This document shows positions 53,048 through 62,182 of a stretch of 64,000 nucleotides of DNA, piece by piece. The notes under the pieces were generated by a model. That model worked only from the letters and a program-made list of their open reading frames with translations, made no database searches and had not been told where the DNA came from. The translations under genes were made by a program, and so were the position numbers. The DNA comes from an uncultured Granulosicoccaceae bacterium (GTDB lineage Bacteria > Pseudomonadota > Gammaproteobacteria > Granulosicoccales > Granulosicoccaceae): positions 62,001 through 126,000 of the forward strand of contig CALLMF010000031.1 in the NCBI GenBank assembly GCA_938006335.1, read 5' to 3'. The first letter of the stretch is position 1; every line of letters begins with the position of its first letter.

Positions 53048-54325
53048 ATGTCGCCGATTGATCGCCTTGTCACTCGCTGGACCCGCGCCGAGACCACACC
53101 TCTGGTCGCTGGCCTGTTGCTCTGTCTCGCCAGCCCGACGGTCGCAGCACAGTCCGCCGGAGACCAGTGGTACATCGGAATCGGCGGCGGGGGCTCGCTG
53201 CTGAGCCCGGACACTGAAGCCGACATCGATGCCAACGATGAAGCCAATGCGGCGGCGACGCTGATACTCGGACGGGATCTGGACTCGCGCAGCAGCGTGC
53301 AGCTCCAACTGCATGGTCTCGGCGAAGTTGATTTCGACAACAACGACGGCGCACAGGACGGAGAATCGGCCACTTACAACGCTGCGGACCTCTCGGTGAT
53401 GTACCGCTTTTTCGACTCGCGCGATTTCCGTTCCCGCGGCAGCCTCGGCGTGTCCTTCTTCGGCCGCTTCGGCCTCGGTTACATGAACCGCGACAGCGAT
53501 CTCGAGCTGGAACCGATCGAGGACGTGTGGTTCGGTGCGGGCGCTGGCGTCGAGGTATATCTCACTCGCAACATCGGCCTGCGTGCCGAGGGCCTGTTCC
53601 TCGACACCGACGCGGCCGTCGGCTACGTATCGCTGATCGGTCGCTTTGGCGGACAGCTGCGACGACCGCCCACTCCCACGGCGCCCGCAGCGCCGACGGC
53701 CCCCAGCACAAGCACACCCAGCACACCCACAACTCCGGCAGCGCCGACAGTCCCCAGCACGGCAACGGCGCCGGTAGCCCCGACGGCGCCCAGCGCACCG
53801 ACGACTCCAGCAACGCCGACCGCGCCCACAGCACCGCAGGCGCCACGAACACCCGAGGCGCCGACCCGTCCGACACCCACCCCCTCCCCGGCAGACAGTG
53901 ACGGCGACGGTGTGGGCAATGCCGACGACGTCTGTCCGCAGTCAAGTATCGGATTTCCGGTACAGGACAACGGTTGCGCCCTGCTCGACGGCGTACTGAC
54001 CGGAGTCAGATTTGTTGATGGCACCGCGGAGCTGCAATCCGGTTCATCCGCGCAGCTGGATTATCTCGCCGATGTACTGAGCGAGTATCCCGGTGCACGT
54101 ATCGAGCTGCATTCGCACAGCGACAACCGGGGCAGCGATCGTGATCAAGCGGTATTGACACGTGGGCGCTTGCGCACCGTAGGTACTTATCTGGTCAGCC
54201 GCGGAGTCAGTGCCAACCGGCTGGTGTTGCGCTCGTTCGGTGGCTCCCAGCCGCTGTACGACAACAACACCGCGCAGGGCCGTGCGGACAACAACCGCAT
54301 AGAGGTCATCGAGAACACGCGTTGA
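53048..54325 (+). CDS. OmpA-family outer membrane protein with long Pro/Thr/Ala linker
   Basis: A 425-residue outer membrane protein. A signal peptide ends near residue 35 (ASPTVAAQS). Residues 36-205 form a predicted beta-barrel (WYIGIGGGGSLLSPDTE ... GYVSLIGRFGGQLR). A Pro/Thr/Ala-rich linker of about 75 residues follows (see repeat), then a calcium-binding thrombospondin type-3 motif DSDGDGVGNADDVCPQS, then the OmpA peptidoglycan-binding domain (VRFVDGTAELQSGSSAQLDY, IELHSHSDNRGSDRDQAVL, GRADNNRIEVIE). It links the outer membrane to the cell wall. The downstream CPBP gene overlaps its stop. Confidence 0.9.
   Translation: MSPIDRLVTRWTRAETTPLVAGLLLCLASPTVAAQSAGDQWYIGIGGGGSLLSPDTEADIDANDEANAAATLILGRDLDSRSSVQLQLHGLGEVDFDNNDGAQDGESATYNAADLSVMYRFFDSRDFRSRGSLGVSFFGRFGLGYMNRDSDLELEPIEDVWFGAGAGVEVYLTRNIGLRAEGLFLDTDAAVGYVSLIGRFGGQLRRPPTPTAPAAPTAPSTSTPSTPTTPAAPTVPSTATAPVAPTAPSAPTTPATPTAPTAPQAPRTPEAPTRPTPTPSPADSDGDGVGNADDVCPQSSIGFPVQDNGCALLDGVLTGVRFVDGTAELQSGSSAQLDYLADVLSEYPGARIELHSHSDNRGSDRDQAVLTRGRLRTVGTYLVSRGVSANRLVLRSFGGSQPLYDNNTAQGRADNNRIEVIENTR
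53666..53890 (+). repeat. Pro/Thr/Ala-coding low-complexity repeat in the OmpA-family gene
   Basis: About 75 codons consist almost only of Pro, Thr, Ala and Ser in imperfect units such as PTAP, APTTPAT and TPSTP. The DNA repeats gcgccgac/gcaccgac-type units. Such tracts change length by slippage and recombination, so linker length may vary between strains. Confidence 0.75.
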
Positions 54326-54792
54326 GCGCAGCAGCCGCGAGTGAGCCGGTTCGCTCAGCGGCGGCGCTGCACGCGGCAACGCGTGATCGCCACTGGTGGG
54401 CACTGATGCTTGCAGGCCCCGCGGCCTGGATCGCCTTGATTGTGGCCGGTGTACCGCTACCCGCTGGCCAACCCGCTGCCATGAGCCTGCTGTACGGAAT
54501 CGTGCTCTACCCCGTGCTGGAAGAGATCGTGTTTCGCGGGATGTTGCAGTCCTGGCTGTTGCAGTTTGCGGCGCTCAAACAGCGCGCGGGCCCCATCAGC
54601 CTTGCAAACCTCGTGACATCACTGGTTTTCGCCGCCAGTCATCTGTTGTCGCAGACCCCTCTTCAGGCAGCCTTGATTCTGCTCCCGTCGCTGGCGTTCG
54701 GATGGGCATTCGAGCGGTACCGGCATGTCGCTCCGAGTATCGTGTTGCATGCCTTCTACAACGCTGGTTTCCTGTGGTTGTTTACCGCCTGA
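54322..54792 (+). CDS. CPBP family intramembrane glutamic protease
   Basis: A 156-residue membrane protein with four to five helices and the complete CPBP (Abi/CAAX-like) motif set: EEIVFRGMLQSW (glutamates and arginine), VFAASHLLSQ (histidine) and VLHAFYNAGF (histidine and asparagine). The start is TTG at 54322, overlapping the stop of the OmpA-family gene by TTGA, which supports coupling. It is short but has the whole catalytic core. Its substrate is unknown; processing an exported or lipid-linked protein is typical of the family. Confidence 0.85.
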   Translation: MSAAAASEPVRSAAALHAATRDRHWWALMLAGPAAWIALIVAGVPLPAGQPAAMSLLYGIVLYPVLEEIVFRGMLQSWLLQFAALKQRAGPISLANLVTSLVFAASHLLSQTPLQAALILLPSLAFGWAFERYRHVAPSIVLHAFYNAGFLWLFTA

Positions 54793-54818
54793 AAAAAACG
54801 CCGCCGTCACCCGACGCG
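54792..54818 (-). terminator. Possible intrinsic terminator of the purH operon
   Basis: On the minus strand, 17 bases after the purH stop, a short GC hairpin (CGC and GTC pairing with GAC and GCG, one bulge, loop GGGT; 54802-54818) is followed by GCG and a run of seven T (54798-54792). The T-run overlaps the stop codon of the convergent CPBP gene. Confidence 0.45.
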
Positions 54819-54834
54819 TCCTGGGGTCTTTCCA

Positions 54835-56397
54835 CTAGTGACGAAAGTGCCGTATGCCCGTGAACACCATGGCGATATCGTGCTCGTCGGCCGCCTCGAT
54901 CACGTCCGCGTCGTTGCGTGAGCCGCCCGGTTGAATGACGGCACGCACGCCAACTTCTGCCGCGTTATCCAGACCGTCGCGAAACGGGAAGAACGCATCG
55001 GAAGCCATGACCGAACCCTTCACGTCCAGCGAGGCATCCTGCGCCTTTATCGCAGCGATCCTGGCCGAGTACACACGACTCATCTGACCTGCCCCGACAC
55101 CAATGGTCGCACCATCACGGCAATACACGATGGCATTGGACTTGACGTAGTTGGCGACACGCCAGGCAAAGGCAAGGTCACGCAATTCGGTAGTCGTGGG
55201 TGCACGGGCGCTCACCACTTCAAGCTCAGCGACGTCCAGCACATGCTGATCATCGTCTTGCACCAGCAGTCCCCCGGACACCGACTGGTAGCGCCAGACA
55301 GGATTCGTGTCGCTCTCCCCGGTCACCAGAACACGCACATTGGGCTTGGCAGCGAATGCTTGCAGCGCGCCGTCATCAACGGCGGGCGCGATGACCACTT
55401 CCACAAACTGTCGCTCGACAATGACATTTGCAGTGGCTTCGTCCAGCGTCCGATTGAACGCAATGATGCCCCCAAACGCAGAAACCGGATCGGTCAGATA
55501 CGCCTTTTCGTACGCTTGCAACGGTGTGTCCGCACTGCCTACCCCACACGGGTTCGCATGTTTAACGATCACGCATGTGCACTCCTCAAAGGCCCTTACG
55601 CAAGCGAGCGCCGCGTCCGCATCAACCACGTTGTTGTAGGACAAGCTCTTGCCCTGACGAAAGTCAGCCGTTGCCAGACTGCCTTTGGCGATGGACGCAG
55701 GGTCGCGATAAAACGCCGCTGCCTGATGCGGATTTTCACCGTAGCGCAAGGTGTCAATGCGCTGAAACTGACGGTTGAGCACCTCGGGAAAACGGTCAGG
55801 CGCCGCATCCGGCGTCGAGCGCGCGGTCAGGTAGTTGGCAATGGCGCCATCGTAGTGCGCCGTGTGCGCAAACGCCTTGCAGGCGAGCTCGAAACGCAGC
55901 TGTGCCCCTGCATCTTCGTCGTCCAGACTGGCTGCAACTCGGCGGTAGTCATCCGGATCGGTTACCACCGCGACCGAGGCATGGTTCTTGGCGGCAGAAC
56001 GCACCATGGCCGGGCCGCCGATGTCGATGTTCTCGATGGCGTCCTCGAACCGACAGTCCGGCTTTGCCACGGTATCTTCAAACGGATAGAGATTGACCAC
56101 GACATAGTCGATCGGAACGATGCCGCGCTCGGCCATGACCGCCTCATCGAGACCACGGCGCCCGAGGATGCCGCCATGAATGGTCGGGTGCAGCGTCTTC
56201 ACACGCCCGCCCATCATTTCCGCCGCACCCGTGAAGTCGGACACTTCAACAACATCCAGCCCAGCTGCACGCAATGCAACAGCGGTACCGCCGGTCGACA
56301 ACAGCAGATAGCCCGCTGCCGACAGTGCCTGCCCCAGTTCGGTGATTCCACGCTTGTCGGACACGCTCAGCAGTGCTGCGCGGCTAGGGTCAGTCAT
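54835..56397 (-). CDS. purH: Bifunctional AICAR transformylase / IMP cyclohydrolase
   Basis: PurH catalyses the last two steps of purine synthesis. The 520-residue protein has the N-terminal IMP cyclohydrolase domain ([50 protein letters not shown]) and the C-terminal formyltransferase domain with [18 protein letters not shown] and [18 protein letters not shown] followed by [14 protein letters not shown]. It overlaps fis by ATGA and ends the accB-to-purH gene series. purD, which often follows purH, is not here. Confidence 0.97.
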   Translation of the reverse strand: MTDPSRAALLSVSDKRGITELGQALSAAGYLLLSTGGTAVALRAAGLDVVEVSDFTGAAEMMGGRVKTLHPTIHGGILGRRGLDEAVMAERGIVPIDYVVVNLYPFEDTVAKPDCRFEDAIENIDIGGPAMVRSAAKNHASVAVVTDPDDYRRVAASLDDEDAGAQLRFELACKAFAHTAHYDGAIANYLTARSTPDAAPDRFPEVLNRQFQRIDTLRYGENPHQAAAFYRDPASIAKGSLATADFRQGKSLSYNNVVDADAALACVRAFEECTCVIVKHANPCGVGSADTPLQAYEKAYLTDPVSAFGGIIAFNRTLDEATANVIVERQFVEVVIAPAVDDGALQAFAAKPNVRVLVTGESDTNPVWRYQSVSGGLLVQDDDQHVLDVAELEVVSARAPTTTELRDLAFAWRVANYVKSNAIVYCRDGATIGVGAGQMSRVYSARIAAIKAQDASLDVKGSVMASDAFFPFRDGLDNAAEVGVRAVIQPGGSRNDADVIEAADEHDIAMVFTGIRHFRH

Positions 56398-56681
56398 GGT
56401 TTATGGTCTTGTGTGTCGGATTGCTCGGCCAGCTTGCCACGCAAGGTACCCCTGCTGATTCCCAGCCAGGCCGCCGCACGACTCTGGTTGCCATTGCACT
56501 GCTCGAGTACCGAGCGGATAAGTGCGCCCTCTGCCTGGCGCATAACCAGTCGATACAGATCAGCCGGAGGCTGCCCCTCGAGCATGGAAAAGTAGCGCTT
56601 GAGTTCAGCCTGGATGCATCGCTCGATAGCGGTTGATTGACGAGCACGGTCGGCGCGGCCTTGCGTGGTATCGATATCCAT
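56394..56681 (-). CDS. fis: Fis family nucleoid-associated DNA-binding protein
   Basis: A 95-residue Fis protein. The N-terminal arm and helices (about 15-55, [20 protein letters not shown]) mediate dimerisation, and the C-terminal helix-turn-helix (about 60-90) has [19 protein letters not shown] and [12 protein letters not shown], the Fis signature. Fis bends DNA and controls stable RNA and growth-phase genes. The dusB-fis order, with 2 bases between the genes, is the classical one. Confidence 0.94.
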   Translation of the reverse strand: MDIDTTQGRADRARQSTAIERCIQAELKRYFSMLEGQPPADLYRLVMRQAEGALIRSVLEQCNGNQSRAAAWLGISRGTLRGKLAEQSDTQDHKP

Positions 56682-56683
56682 AT

Positions 56684-57670
56684 TCAGGCAGCCGCTGCAA
56701 AGCTGTGAGGGTGCTCGAAGAAGCGGTCAACCGTCGCGCGCTGCTCAGCGGCATCAGCAATCTGGTTGACGGTTTCACGAAATCGCGTGGCATGACGCAG
56801 TCCGCGGCAATACCAGGCAATGTGCTTGCGCGCGATGCGCACTCCGCGGTAGTCACCATAGAGATCATGGCATCCGGCGATCTGCTCCACCAGGGCGGCG
56901 TGCACGTCCTCGACAGACGGCGGCTGCGGAGCCTCAAGGCCCTCAATTGCCGCACAGATCTCTGCAAACACGAAGGGGTTGCCTTGTGCCGCGCGTCCGA
57001 TCATCACACCCGCAGCACCGGTATGCGCCAGTACAGCAACCGCCTGCTCGCCGTTGCGGATATCGCCATTGGCAATCACCGGGATGCTCACACGGTCGAC
57101 GATCTCCGCGATCGTGTCGTATTCGGCCTCTCCGGCAAAGCGGTCTGCACGCGTGCGTCCGTGCACTGCCAGACAGGCAATACCGGATTTCTCCGCCAGG
57201 CGTGCGATCTGTGTCCCGTTACGATGGGCTCTGTCGGGGCCTGTGCGGATCTTGAGGGTGACCGGTACGTCGACCGCCGCGACTATCGACGTCAGGATGC
57301 GCTCGACGAGGTCGGGATCAGACAACAAGGCCGAGCCCGCTGCCCGATTGCACACCTTCTTGGCGGGGCACCCCATGTTGATATCGATGATCTCGGCGCC
57401 GTGTGCCACATTCACACGCGCCGCGTCAGCCATCTGATCAGGGTCACTGCCCGCGATCTGCACGGCGTGCACCAGTGCGTCGTCGGCCCTGACGATACGG
57501 TGGCGCGTCTTCGCGGTTGCGTGCAGCAGGGTATCGCTGGAAATCATCTCCGACGGCGCGTGGACCGCGCCCTGTCGAATACACAGCGAACGGAAAGGCC
57601 GGTCGGTAATACCCGCCATGGGTGCAAGGAACACCTTGCCGGGTAACGCATGCGGGCCGATCTCGATCAT
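56684..57670 (-). CDS. dusB: tRNA-dihydrouridine synthase B
   Basis: DusB reduces a uridine in the D-loop of tRNAs using FMN and NADPH. The 328-residue protein has VFLAPMAGITDRPFRSLC at the FMN site, the active-site cysteine in DINMGCPAKKVCNRAAGSAL, KIRTGPDRAHRNG, LAVHGRTRADRFAG and IGRAAQGNPFVFAEI. It lies directly upstream of fis as in many gammaproteobacteria. A 103-base gap separates it from the DUF3426 gene, so an internal promoter is possible. Confidence 0.95.
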   Translation of the reverse strand: MIEIGPHALPGKVFLAPMAGITDRPFRSLCIRQGAVHAPSEMISSDTLLHATAKTRHRIVRADDALVHAVQIAGSDPDQMADAARVNVAHGAEIIDINMGCPAKKVCNRAAGSALLSDPDLVERILTSIVAAVDVPVTLKIRTGPDRAHRNGTQIARLAEKSGIACLAVHGRTRADRFAGEAEYDTIAEIVDRVSIPVIANGDIRNGEQAVAVLAHTGAAGVMIGRAAQGNPFVFAEICAAIEGLEAPQPPSVEDVHAALVEQIAGCHDLYGDYRGVRIARKHIAWYCRGLRHATRFRETVNQIADAAEQRATVDRFFEHPHSFAAAA

Positions 57671-57773
57671 CTGAAGCAGGCGCAGAAACCTCGGAGGCGG
57701 GCGCGTATCCTAGCTCAGCCACGTGGTAGCCGATACCGTACGGGTGTTCAGCAATGAACAAAATAATCGGACC

Positions 57774-59063
57774 TCAGGGTGTATCCCAGGGCGTTGTCGC
57801 AAAGTCGACCTCGAACGACGAAGCGTTGTCGCCAGGGTCGGTGACATCAAGGCTGATATCGATTTGTACCCCCGCGGCGATCGTGTCCTGCTGCTGCCAG
57901 CCCGGCATATATTCGCCGGGCCGAAAGCCCCGTCGAGCGACCATTCGGCCACTGGGGTCCGACAAACGCACCAACAGCGTCGGATAGCGTTGAGCAAATT
58001 CGGCCTGGTTCCTGAAACTCACATCAATCACCAACGCGTCCTCGATGTCCGGGTGCGAGTAGACGTTGCGACGGGTCAGCTTGAGCTCGCCAAGCGACAC
58101 CCGCGACGGCACCGCGCAACCGGTCACTCGGCAGTACATCTCATACGCCGGTCGAGCGAGTGTGTTGTTGTGTATCGAGTCCCGATGCCGCCATGCATAC
58201 AACGCGCACACCAGCACCGACAAGGCAAGCAGCAACACCAGCATCAGCCAGATCGAGCCCCGCTTGCCCCGTCGCGCGTCGGCAGACGGACTGACCTCGC
58301 TGTCGGACGCATCGATCAGCGGGTCCGGCATCGGATCGGTGGCGGATTCAGCAGGAGCGACAGCCGCCGGATCGGTCGATTCCGCCTCGGGCGACGCGGA
58401 CTTGAGCGCCGCGGCGGTATCGACCCGCCCGGCGCCGGTGCGCAGGCCCTCGGGACTGTCCTGTTCAGGGGTCTCGGCGTCCGGCTCAGGGTCCTGGTAG
58501 TGGAACTCCAACGGCACGCGCGGCGCATCCTTGCCAATGACGGCCGTGCGCGGCACCCGGATGCCACCCGCCCCCCGGATGCTGCCGGCATCCACGGTCA
58601 CGTCATGCGCAAACAGTGTGTCGTTGAAGGTTTCATCTTCTTCCAACGCCACCGTATCGAAGTCGAATTCCGGGGTGTCGCGGGTCTGGTCGAAGTAGGC
58701 GATCTCGGGAAGATCGGCGTCTTCGGAGAAGAGATCGAAGTCCGAGTAGGTGACGTCAAGCCCGTCCGCGTTATCAACACTTGAATCACCATCATAGCTG
58801 TCGCCGCTGGATGCGGGCGGTACTGCGGGGGACGGCGTGACGTCGACACTGCGGGTGACGGGTGCTCCCTCGACCAGATTACTGGCGGCGTCGAAAATGG
58901 CGTAGCACTCGCCACACCGCACGCGCGTGTCGGTGGACTTCAACAGCTCCGACGACACCTCGAACACCGTTCGACACGTCGAACAGGAGGTTTGCGCACT
59001 GGTCGGATTATCCGACTTATGCGGTGTGGAGGCGCTGGATGTGGACGCGCTCGAAGTGGCCAT
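57774..59063 (-). CDS. Zinc-ribbon / DUF3426 membrane protein
   Basis: A 429-residue protein with an N-terminal MJ0042-type zinc ribbon (C27, C30, C50, C53: SCSTCRTVFEV and VRCGECYAIFD), an acidic disordered region (about 60-255), one membrane segment (about 271-291, IWLMLVLLLALSVLVCALY) and a C-terminal DUF3426 domain (about 310-429; VIDVSFRNQAEFAQRYPTLL, PSGRMVARRGFRPGEYMPGW). It sits between prmA and dusB, where this family is found in other gammaproteobacteria. The role is unknown. Confidence 0.88.
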   Translation of the reverse strand: MATSSASTSSASTPHKSDNPTSAQTSCSTCRTVFEVSSELLKSTDTRVRCGECYAIFDAASNLVEGAPVTRSVDVTPSPAVPPASSGDSYDGDSSVDNADGLDVTYSDFDLFSEDADLPEIAYFDQTRDTPEFDFDTVALEEDETFNDTLFAHDVTVDAGSIRGAGGIRVPRTAVIGKDAPRVPLEFHYQDPEPDAETPEQDSPEGLRTGAGRVDTAAALKSASPEAESTDPAAVAPAESATDPMPDPLIDASDSEVSPSADARRGKRGSIWLMLVLLLALSVLVCALYAWRHRDSIHNNTLARPAYEMYCRVTGCAVPSRVSLGELKLTRRNVYSHPDIEDALVIDVSFRNQAEFAQRYPTLLVRLSDPSGRMVARRGFRPGEYMPGWQQQDTIAAGVQIDISLDVTDPGDNASSFEVDFATTPWDTP

Positions 59064-59133
59064 GGACGTTTACTGGTCTCGGGCCGATACGCACGCCGAG
59101 CCGTAAGCGACGCGGATTGTGCGGCTCACGCGA

Positions 59134-60144
59134 TCAGGCGCGTCGGACAGCCGTCATGACCACCCAACCATCGCACGTGACATCCGGCTCGAATTCGAAC
59201 CATGGAGTGTAGCGCACACGCAGTGATGCGCTCTGCGTTTCGAGTAGACCCGACAACACCACGTGTCCGCCAGGCGTCAACAAATCGGCAAAGCGCTCGC
59301 CGAGCTCGAGCAAGGGGCCGTGCAGGATGTTGGCAAGCAGCAGATCGCAGCGACGCAGCGCACTTGATGTCAATCGGTCGTCGAGCAGATCAGGCTTGCC
59401 CACCCTCATGCGCTCAGCCACACCATTGAGCTGAGCGTTGTCACGCGTGGCGATCAACGCCTGGGCATCGATATCCACGGCATCCACGTGCGCGGCCCCG
59501 AGGAGCAGCGCAGCAATGGCAAGAATTCCGGAACCTGTGCCGTAGTCGATGACGTCCAGCCCCTGGAGGGGAGTCAACGACTCTGCTGTGCCCTTGCCCA
59601 TCCACGCAAGACACAAGGCAGTGGTCGGATGCGTACCGGTACCAAAGGCCAGCCCGGGATCAAGTCGCAGCGACACCGTGTCGGTATTGGCAGTCACATC
59701 GTGCTCGGTCGGCACGACCTGAAAGCGCGGTCCAAAGTCCATGGGCCCAAAGTCACGCAACCACTCACGCTCCCAGACCGCATCAGCGAGACCCGTCAGC
59801 TCATGCTCAGGCAGCGTATCCAGACCGGCATCGGCCAGTGAGTCGACAAGCGCTGTCGTGAGCGCTTGTGGCCGCGTGCCTTGCGCAAACAGACCCACCA
59901 GCGTGACGCGCCGCCACAGGCGCACCTCTCCGGGAGCCGGCTCCAGCACCGCTTCCGCGGACGCGGCCGGAGCATTGTCTGTATCAATCAGCGTAACCGA
60001 CAAGGCGCCCGCCGCAACAAGCCAGTCTTCCAACTGCTCGACGATGCGCTCATCGGGAGCACCGGCATCCTGTGCCGGCACCTGCACCCGCACTTCAGGC
60101 CAATCGCTATCCGCAGGCAAGCAGGGGGTTTCGCCAATACCCAT
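59134..60144 (-). CDS. prmA: Ribosomal protein L11 methyltransferase
   Basis: PrmA trimethylates ribosomal protein L11. The 336-residue protein has the N-terminal substrate domain (VRVQVPAQDAGAPDERIVEQ) and the SAM-binding domain with FGTGTHPTTALCLAWM, DYGTGSGILAIAALLLGAAH and VDIDAQALIATRDNAQLNG; LLLANILHGPLLELGE is the catalytic NxxP-like block with H replacing the usual A/L. It is about 40 residues longer than E. coli PrmA, partly through an N-terminal extension. The ATG follows the accC stop directly. Confidence 0.94.
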   Translation of the reverse strand: MGIGETPCLPADSDWPEVRVQVPAQDAGAPDERIVEQLEDWLVAAGALSVTLIDTDNAPAASAEAVLEPAPGEVRLWRRVTLVGLFAQGTRPQALTTALVDSLADAGLDTLPEHELTGLADAVWEREWLRDFGPMDFGPRFQVVPTEHDVTANTDTVSLRLDPGLAFGTGTHPTTALCLAWMGKGTAESLTPLQGLDVIDYGTGSGILAIAALLLGAAHVDAVDIDAQALIATRDNAQLNGVAERMRVGKPDLLDDRLTSSALRRCDLLLANILHGPLLELGERFADLLTPGGHVVLSGLLETQSASLRVRYTPWFEFEPDVTCDGWVVMTAVRRA

Positions 60145-61509
60145 TCATTCCAGCCCGAGCTTTTTCTCGAGGTAATGGATATTGGTACCTCCCTCGATGA
60201 AGGCCTCATCGTTGAAGATATCGATATGCAGTGGAATGTTGGTCTTGATGCCGTCGATGAAGGCTTCAGACAAGGCACCACGCATGCGCGCCAGGGCCGA
60301 GTGTCGATGGTTGCTGTACACCACGAGCTTGGCGATCATCGAGTCGTAGTGAGGCGGCACACGATAGCCGTTGTAGATATGCGTTTCGATACGCACGCCC
60401 AGCCCACCCGGTGGATGGAACTGCTGTATGACACCCGGTGACGGCATGAAGGTGACCGGATCCTCGGCGTTGATTCGGCACTCGAAGGCGTGGCCATTGA
60501 TCTTGATGTCTTCCTGCTTCCAGCGCAGCACGCGCCCTTCCGCTGAGAAGATCTGCTCCTTGATGATATCCACGCCGGTGATCATTTCCGTGACCGGATG
60601 TTCGACCTGCACGCGCGTGTTCATTTCGATGAAATAGAAGTTCCCATCCTCGTACAGGAACTCGAAGGTGCCCGCGCCGCGGTAGCCGATACGTTTGCAG
60701 GCTTCCACACACCGTGCACCCATGTCGGCACGCGTCGCCTCGTCGATACCCGGTGCGGGGGCTTCCTCGACCACCTTCTGGTGGCGACGCTGCATGGAAC
60801 AGTCACGCTCACCGAGGTGGATGGCGTTGCCGTGCTCGTCAGCCATCACCTGGAACTCGATGTGACGTGGCGTCTCGAGAAATTTTTCCATGTAGACAAT
60901 GGGATTTCCGAAGGCGACACGCGCTTCGTTGGCGGTCATGTCCACCGATTCGTCGAGTTCCTCTTCTGAACGCACGACGCGCATGCCGCGACCACCACCG
61001 CCACCCGCGGCCTTGATGATGATCGGATATCCGATTTCCTTGGCGAGCGCCCGGTTGTGCGCACGATCGTTACCCAGCGGCCCGTCGGACCCCGGCACGC
61101 AAGGCACACCGGCAGCCTTCATTTCGGCAATGGCGCTGACCTTGTCGCCCATCACGCGGATCACGTCTGCCGTCGGCCCGATGAACTTGAAACCGCTCGA
61201 CTCGACGCGCTCGGCGAAATCCGCGTTCTCGGCCAGAAAGCCGTAGCCCGGATGAATCGCTTCCGCCTGAGTGATTTCCGCGGCGGCGATGATCGCCGGG
61301 ACACTCAGATAGCTGTCTGTCGATGCCGGTGGACCGATGCACACCGCTTCATCGGCAAGGCGCACATGCTTGAGGTCCCGATCTGCGGTCGAGTACACCG
61401 CAACCGTCTGGATGCCGAGATCGCGACAGCAGCGCATGATGCGCAGCGCGATCTCGCCGCGGTTGGCAATCAGGATCTTCTTGATCGGCTTTACTGCAGG
61501 CTTGGTCAC
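60145..61509 (-). CDS. accC: Acetyl-CoA carboxylase biotin carboxylase subunit
   Basis: AccC carboxylates the biotin on AccB using ATP and bicarbonate, the first committed step of fatty acid synthesis. The 454-residue protein starts at GTG ([20 protein letters not shown]) and has the ATP-grasp glycine loop [47 protein letters not shown] and [18 protein letters not shown] with the catalytic residues. The N-terminal extension before [11 protein letters not shown] is six to seven residues longer than in E. coli. It follows accB by 14 bases. Confidence 0.97.
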   Translation of the reverse strand: MTKPAVKPIKKILIANRGEIALRIMRCCRDLGIQTVAVYSTADRDLKHVRLADEAVCIGPPASTDSYLSVPAIIAAAEITQAEAIHPGYGFLAENADFAERVESSGFKFIGPTADVIRVMGDKVSAIAEMKAAGVPCVPGSDGPLGNDRAHNRALAKEIGYPIIIKAAGGGGGRGMRVVRSEEELDESVDMTANEARVAFGNPIVYMEKFLETPRHIEFQVMADEHGNAIHLGERDCSMQRRHQKVVEEAPAPGIDEATRADMGARCVEACKRIGYRGAGTFEFLYEDGNFYFIEMNTRVQVEHPVTEMITGVDIIKEQIFSAEGRVLRWKQEDIKINGHAFECRINAEDPVTFMPSPGVIQQFHPPGGLGVRIETHIYNGYRVPPHYDSMIAKLVVYSNHRHSALARMRGALSEAFIDGIKTNIPLHIDIFNDEAFIEGGTNIHYLEKKLGLE

Positions 61510-61523
61510 GTGTGCGTCGCCCG

Positions 61524-61997
61524 TCAGTCGATAACGATCAGAGGTTCACCGTATTCCACGGGCTGAGCGTCCTCGACCAGAATGGCGCGCACGGTGCCGC
61601 TGACTTCAGCCTCGATCCGATTCATGATCTTCATCGCCTCGATGATGCACAGCGTGTCGCCTTTGGACACCGTCTGGCCCACCTCGATGAATGCCTTTTG
61701 ATCCGGACCGGCAGAGCGGTAGAACGTACCGACCATCGGCGACTCGATAAAGGTGCCCGGAGGCACGGCATCGGGCTCGGGAGCCAGTGCTGCAGGCGTC
61801 GCAGCAGGCGCTGGGGCTGCGGCCGGTGCGGATGCCGTAACCGCGGCGGGCGCCGAGGTAATGAGCGGTGCCGGTGCCCCTGCCGCCGGAGCAACGCGCG
61901 ATATCCGAAGCGACTCCTCCCCCTCCTTGATCTGGATCTCGGCCACGTCCGAGCCTTCCAACAACTCGATCAACTTCTTGATCTTGCGAATATCCAT
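61524..61997 (-). CDS. accB: Acetyl-CoA carboxylase biotin carboxyl carrier protein
   Basis: AccB carries the biotin of acetyl-CoA carboxylase. The 157-residue protein starts at the ATG at 61997 ([20 protein letters not shown]), has an Ala/Pro-rich hinge (about 38-78) and the C-terminal biotinyl domain with [11 protein letters not shown] and the biotinylation site [17 protein letters not shown]. First gene of the accBC-prmA-DUF3426-dusB-fis-purH series. Two palindromes lie upstream. Confidence 0.97.
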   Translation of the reverse strand: MDIRKIKKLIELLEGSDVAEIQIKEGEESLRISRVAPAAGAPAPLITSAPAAVTASAPAAAPAPAATPAALAPEPDAVPPGTFIESPMVGTFYRSAGPDQKAFIEVGQTVSKGDTLCIIEAMKIMNRIEAEVSGTVRAILVEDAQPVEYGEPLIVID

Positions 61998-62030
61998 ACG
62001 GTCTTGGGGTCGGACCACGCCAGCGGGAGA

Positions 62031-62044
62031 TATCGTGCACGATA
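62031..62044. promoter_or_regulatory. Perfect 14-bp palindrome in the accB leader
   Basis: TATCGTGCACGATA is an exact palindrome 34 bases upstream of the accB start. This placement suits an operator or an RNA hairpin near the accB ribosome binding site. The binding protein is not known. Confidence 0.5.
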
Positions 62045-62073
62045 GCACCCGAACAGGTGCAAATGCTTGTACT

Positions 62074-62091
62074 TTCGCGAACGTTCGTGAA
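62074..62091. promoter_or_regulatory. 18-bp near-palindrome between accB and srkA
   Basis: TTCGCGAACGTTCGTGAA is an inverted repeat with one mismatched pair; its core CGAACGTTCG is perfect. Its centre is 45 bases from that of the 62031 palindrome, within the 185-base divergent accB-srkA region, which also has an AT-rich stretch (62091-62150) suited to promoters and a CCGATATCGG palindrome at 62164-62173. It is unlike a LexA box, which needs spacing between the half-sites. Confidence 0.5.
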
Positions 62092-62182
62092 TTTTCATCC
62101 CCTTAAACGGCCAGTTTTTATCGATTTTTTATGCCATTAAGACGATCGAAAACGCCATATCTTCCGATATCGGACTCTTCAC

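Noticed and set aside
53666-53890. Possible CRISPR or tandem-repeat array
   Set aside because: The units are short, imperfect, in frame and code for a Pro/Thr/Ala linker; there are no unique spacers.
54931-56595. A 554-codon open frame on the plus strand
   Set aside because: It is antisense to purH and fis, both certain genes, and has an Arg/His-rich composition typical of a shadow frame.
62074-62091. LexA (SOS) box at the CGAACGTTCG core
   Set aside because: LexA boxes need a spacer between half-sites; here they abut, and neither neighbour is an SOS gene.
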